From the NCBI GenBank assembly GCA_963711465.1, contig CAVQEG010000002.1, forward strand, positions 62,001 to 126,000: 64,000 bases of DNA, given 5' to 3'. The notes below the pieces were generated by a model. It had not been told where the DNA came from and did no database searches. It saw only the letters and a program-made list of their open reading frames with translations. The stretch comes from CAVQEG01 sp963711465 (GTDB lineage: Bacteria > Bacteroidota > Ignavibacteria > OLB7). A program made the translations under genes and the position numbers. Of this stretch, positions 63,359 to 64,000 are shown piece after piece (position 1 is the stretch's first letter; each line of letters opens with the position of its first letter).

Positions 63359-64000
63359 ATGAACGTCGCCCGTGCTCTCTGCCTTGGAATTCTCACCATC
63401 CTGACATTTGCCGTCAACCACGCCGCCGCTCAGCCCTCACCCGATGGCGATACCTCCTGGGTCCGTGTCTACGATGGATACCTCTGGACCGGCCACGGCC
63501 AGCAGACGCGCTGGGCCGTCTTCCCCGATTCGACCCATCGGTATGGCAAGATCCGCATGCACTACCGACTGAAGTGCCCCGACGGCGGATGCGGCGAGTG
63601 GGACTACACGACGAAGATCGTCCTCCTCGACCACACCGGTCGGATCGACTCGGTCACCGAGGTGGCGCCGGCGTTTCGCGTCGACGGCGCGATCCGCGAT
63701 ACCGTCGAGATCAGGTGGGACACGACCTGGAGCACGACGTACGACCCCGCCAGCGGAACGATCGACTCGACGCGGAACGACCCGCTGTCGATCGTCTACT
63801 ACTCCGATCCGGTCGACGCCTTCGAACCCACCGACACGGTGGTTGCGTGGCCGGCCGGCTACACGATCCACTTCCGCAATGACCTCGGAGCAGTCGACTC
63901 GACGATCCTCGCACCGGACACGACGCTGTATGTGTCGACGAAATTCGCGAAGCGCCCCTACGAGGTGGTCAATTCCTTCGAGATCGGCCGACTGATCACG
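63359..64000 (+). CDS. PNGase-F-related secreted protein (3' end outside window)
   Basis: At least 214 residues from ATG 63359; cut by the right edge. Signal peptide ending NHAAAQ, then DTSWVRVYDGYLWTGHGQQTRW and the diagnostic LKCPDGGCGEWDYTTKIVL (about 73-91), seen in peptide-N-glycosidase-F-related proteins of Bacteroidota, with YEVVNSFEIGRLIT near the visible end. Relatives often end in a T9SS sorting domain, which would make it SprA cargo; that part is outside the window. Enzyme activity cannot be judged from this fragment. Confidence 0.8.
   Translation, partial: MNVARALCLGILTILTFAVNHAAAQPSPDGDTSWVRVYDGYLWTGHGQQTRWAVFPDSTHRYGKIRMHYRLKCPDGGCGEWDYTTKIVLLDHTGRIDSVTEVAPAFRVDGAIRDTVEIRWDTTWSTTYDPASGTIDSTRNDPLSIVYYSDPVDAFEPTDTVVAWPAGYTIHFRNDLGAVDSTILAPDTTLYVSTKFAKRPYEVVNSFEIGRLIT

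Noticed and set aside
1..64000. tRNA or rRNA genes
   Set aside because: No acceptor/T-loop pattern such as GGTTCGAATCC or conserved rRNA segment was noticed by eye; a tRNAscan-SE/Infernal run would be needed to exclude them.

Overview
This is a GC-rich chromosomal window that looks like a member of the Bacteroidota/Chlorobiota/Kapabacteria assemblage. Three things point there: a full-length SprA (the outer-membrane translocon of the type IX secretion system), a protein with a type IX-like C-terminal sorting tail, and two promoters matching the Bacteroidota pattern TTG-N19/20-TATATTTG. The exact phylum is an inference. No rRNA, tRNA, CRISPR array, insertion sequence or phage gene was recognised.

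Positions 1-17480 hold seven tandem, same-strand (-) paralogous genes for large secreted proteins, the first cut by the window edge. All share a signal peptide, an N-terminal domain with a DGR[MF] motif and, where complete, a GMDLQN motif, an SdrD-B/Cna-B-like domain and (except one) a C-terminal helical domain. Three of them have the SdrD-type loop replaced by very different low-complexity inserts held between two cysteines. Long leaders (0.3-1 kb) separate the genes and are enriched in a TGGACCT/AGGTCCA heptamer.

Positions 18131-27069 (-) carry a haem operon (hemH-hemY-hemB-hemL) followed directly by a lasso-peptide gene set: RRE protein (B1), leader protease (B2), Asn-synthetase-like cyclase (C), a 50-residue precursor (A) and an HPr-kinase-like protein (K). 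The precursor core does not fit the usual ring geometry cleanly, and no exporter gene is nearby.

Positions 27141-50010 (+) carry housekeeping and envelope genes: plsC, asnS, nuoJ, nuoK, a UPF0104/LPG-synthase-like membrane protein, a Wzc-type tyrosine kinase, sprA, a TPP-II-like subtilase, a two-component system with a PepSY-like protein and a COG4705 membrane protein, and a UvrD-type helicase.

Positions 50019-64000 are mixed: a lipoprotein, a DUF4397/T9SS-cargo protein, an MbnP/MbnH-type copper-associated pair whose peroxidase gene appears frameshifted, proS, a lipoprotein, acnA, a cupin with an apparent internal deletion, a rhomboid protease, a methyltransferase, a ComB-like phosphatase, an M15-type peptidase and the start of a PNGase-F-related gene cut by the right edge.
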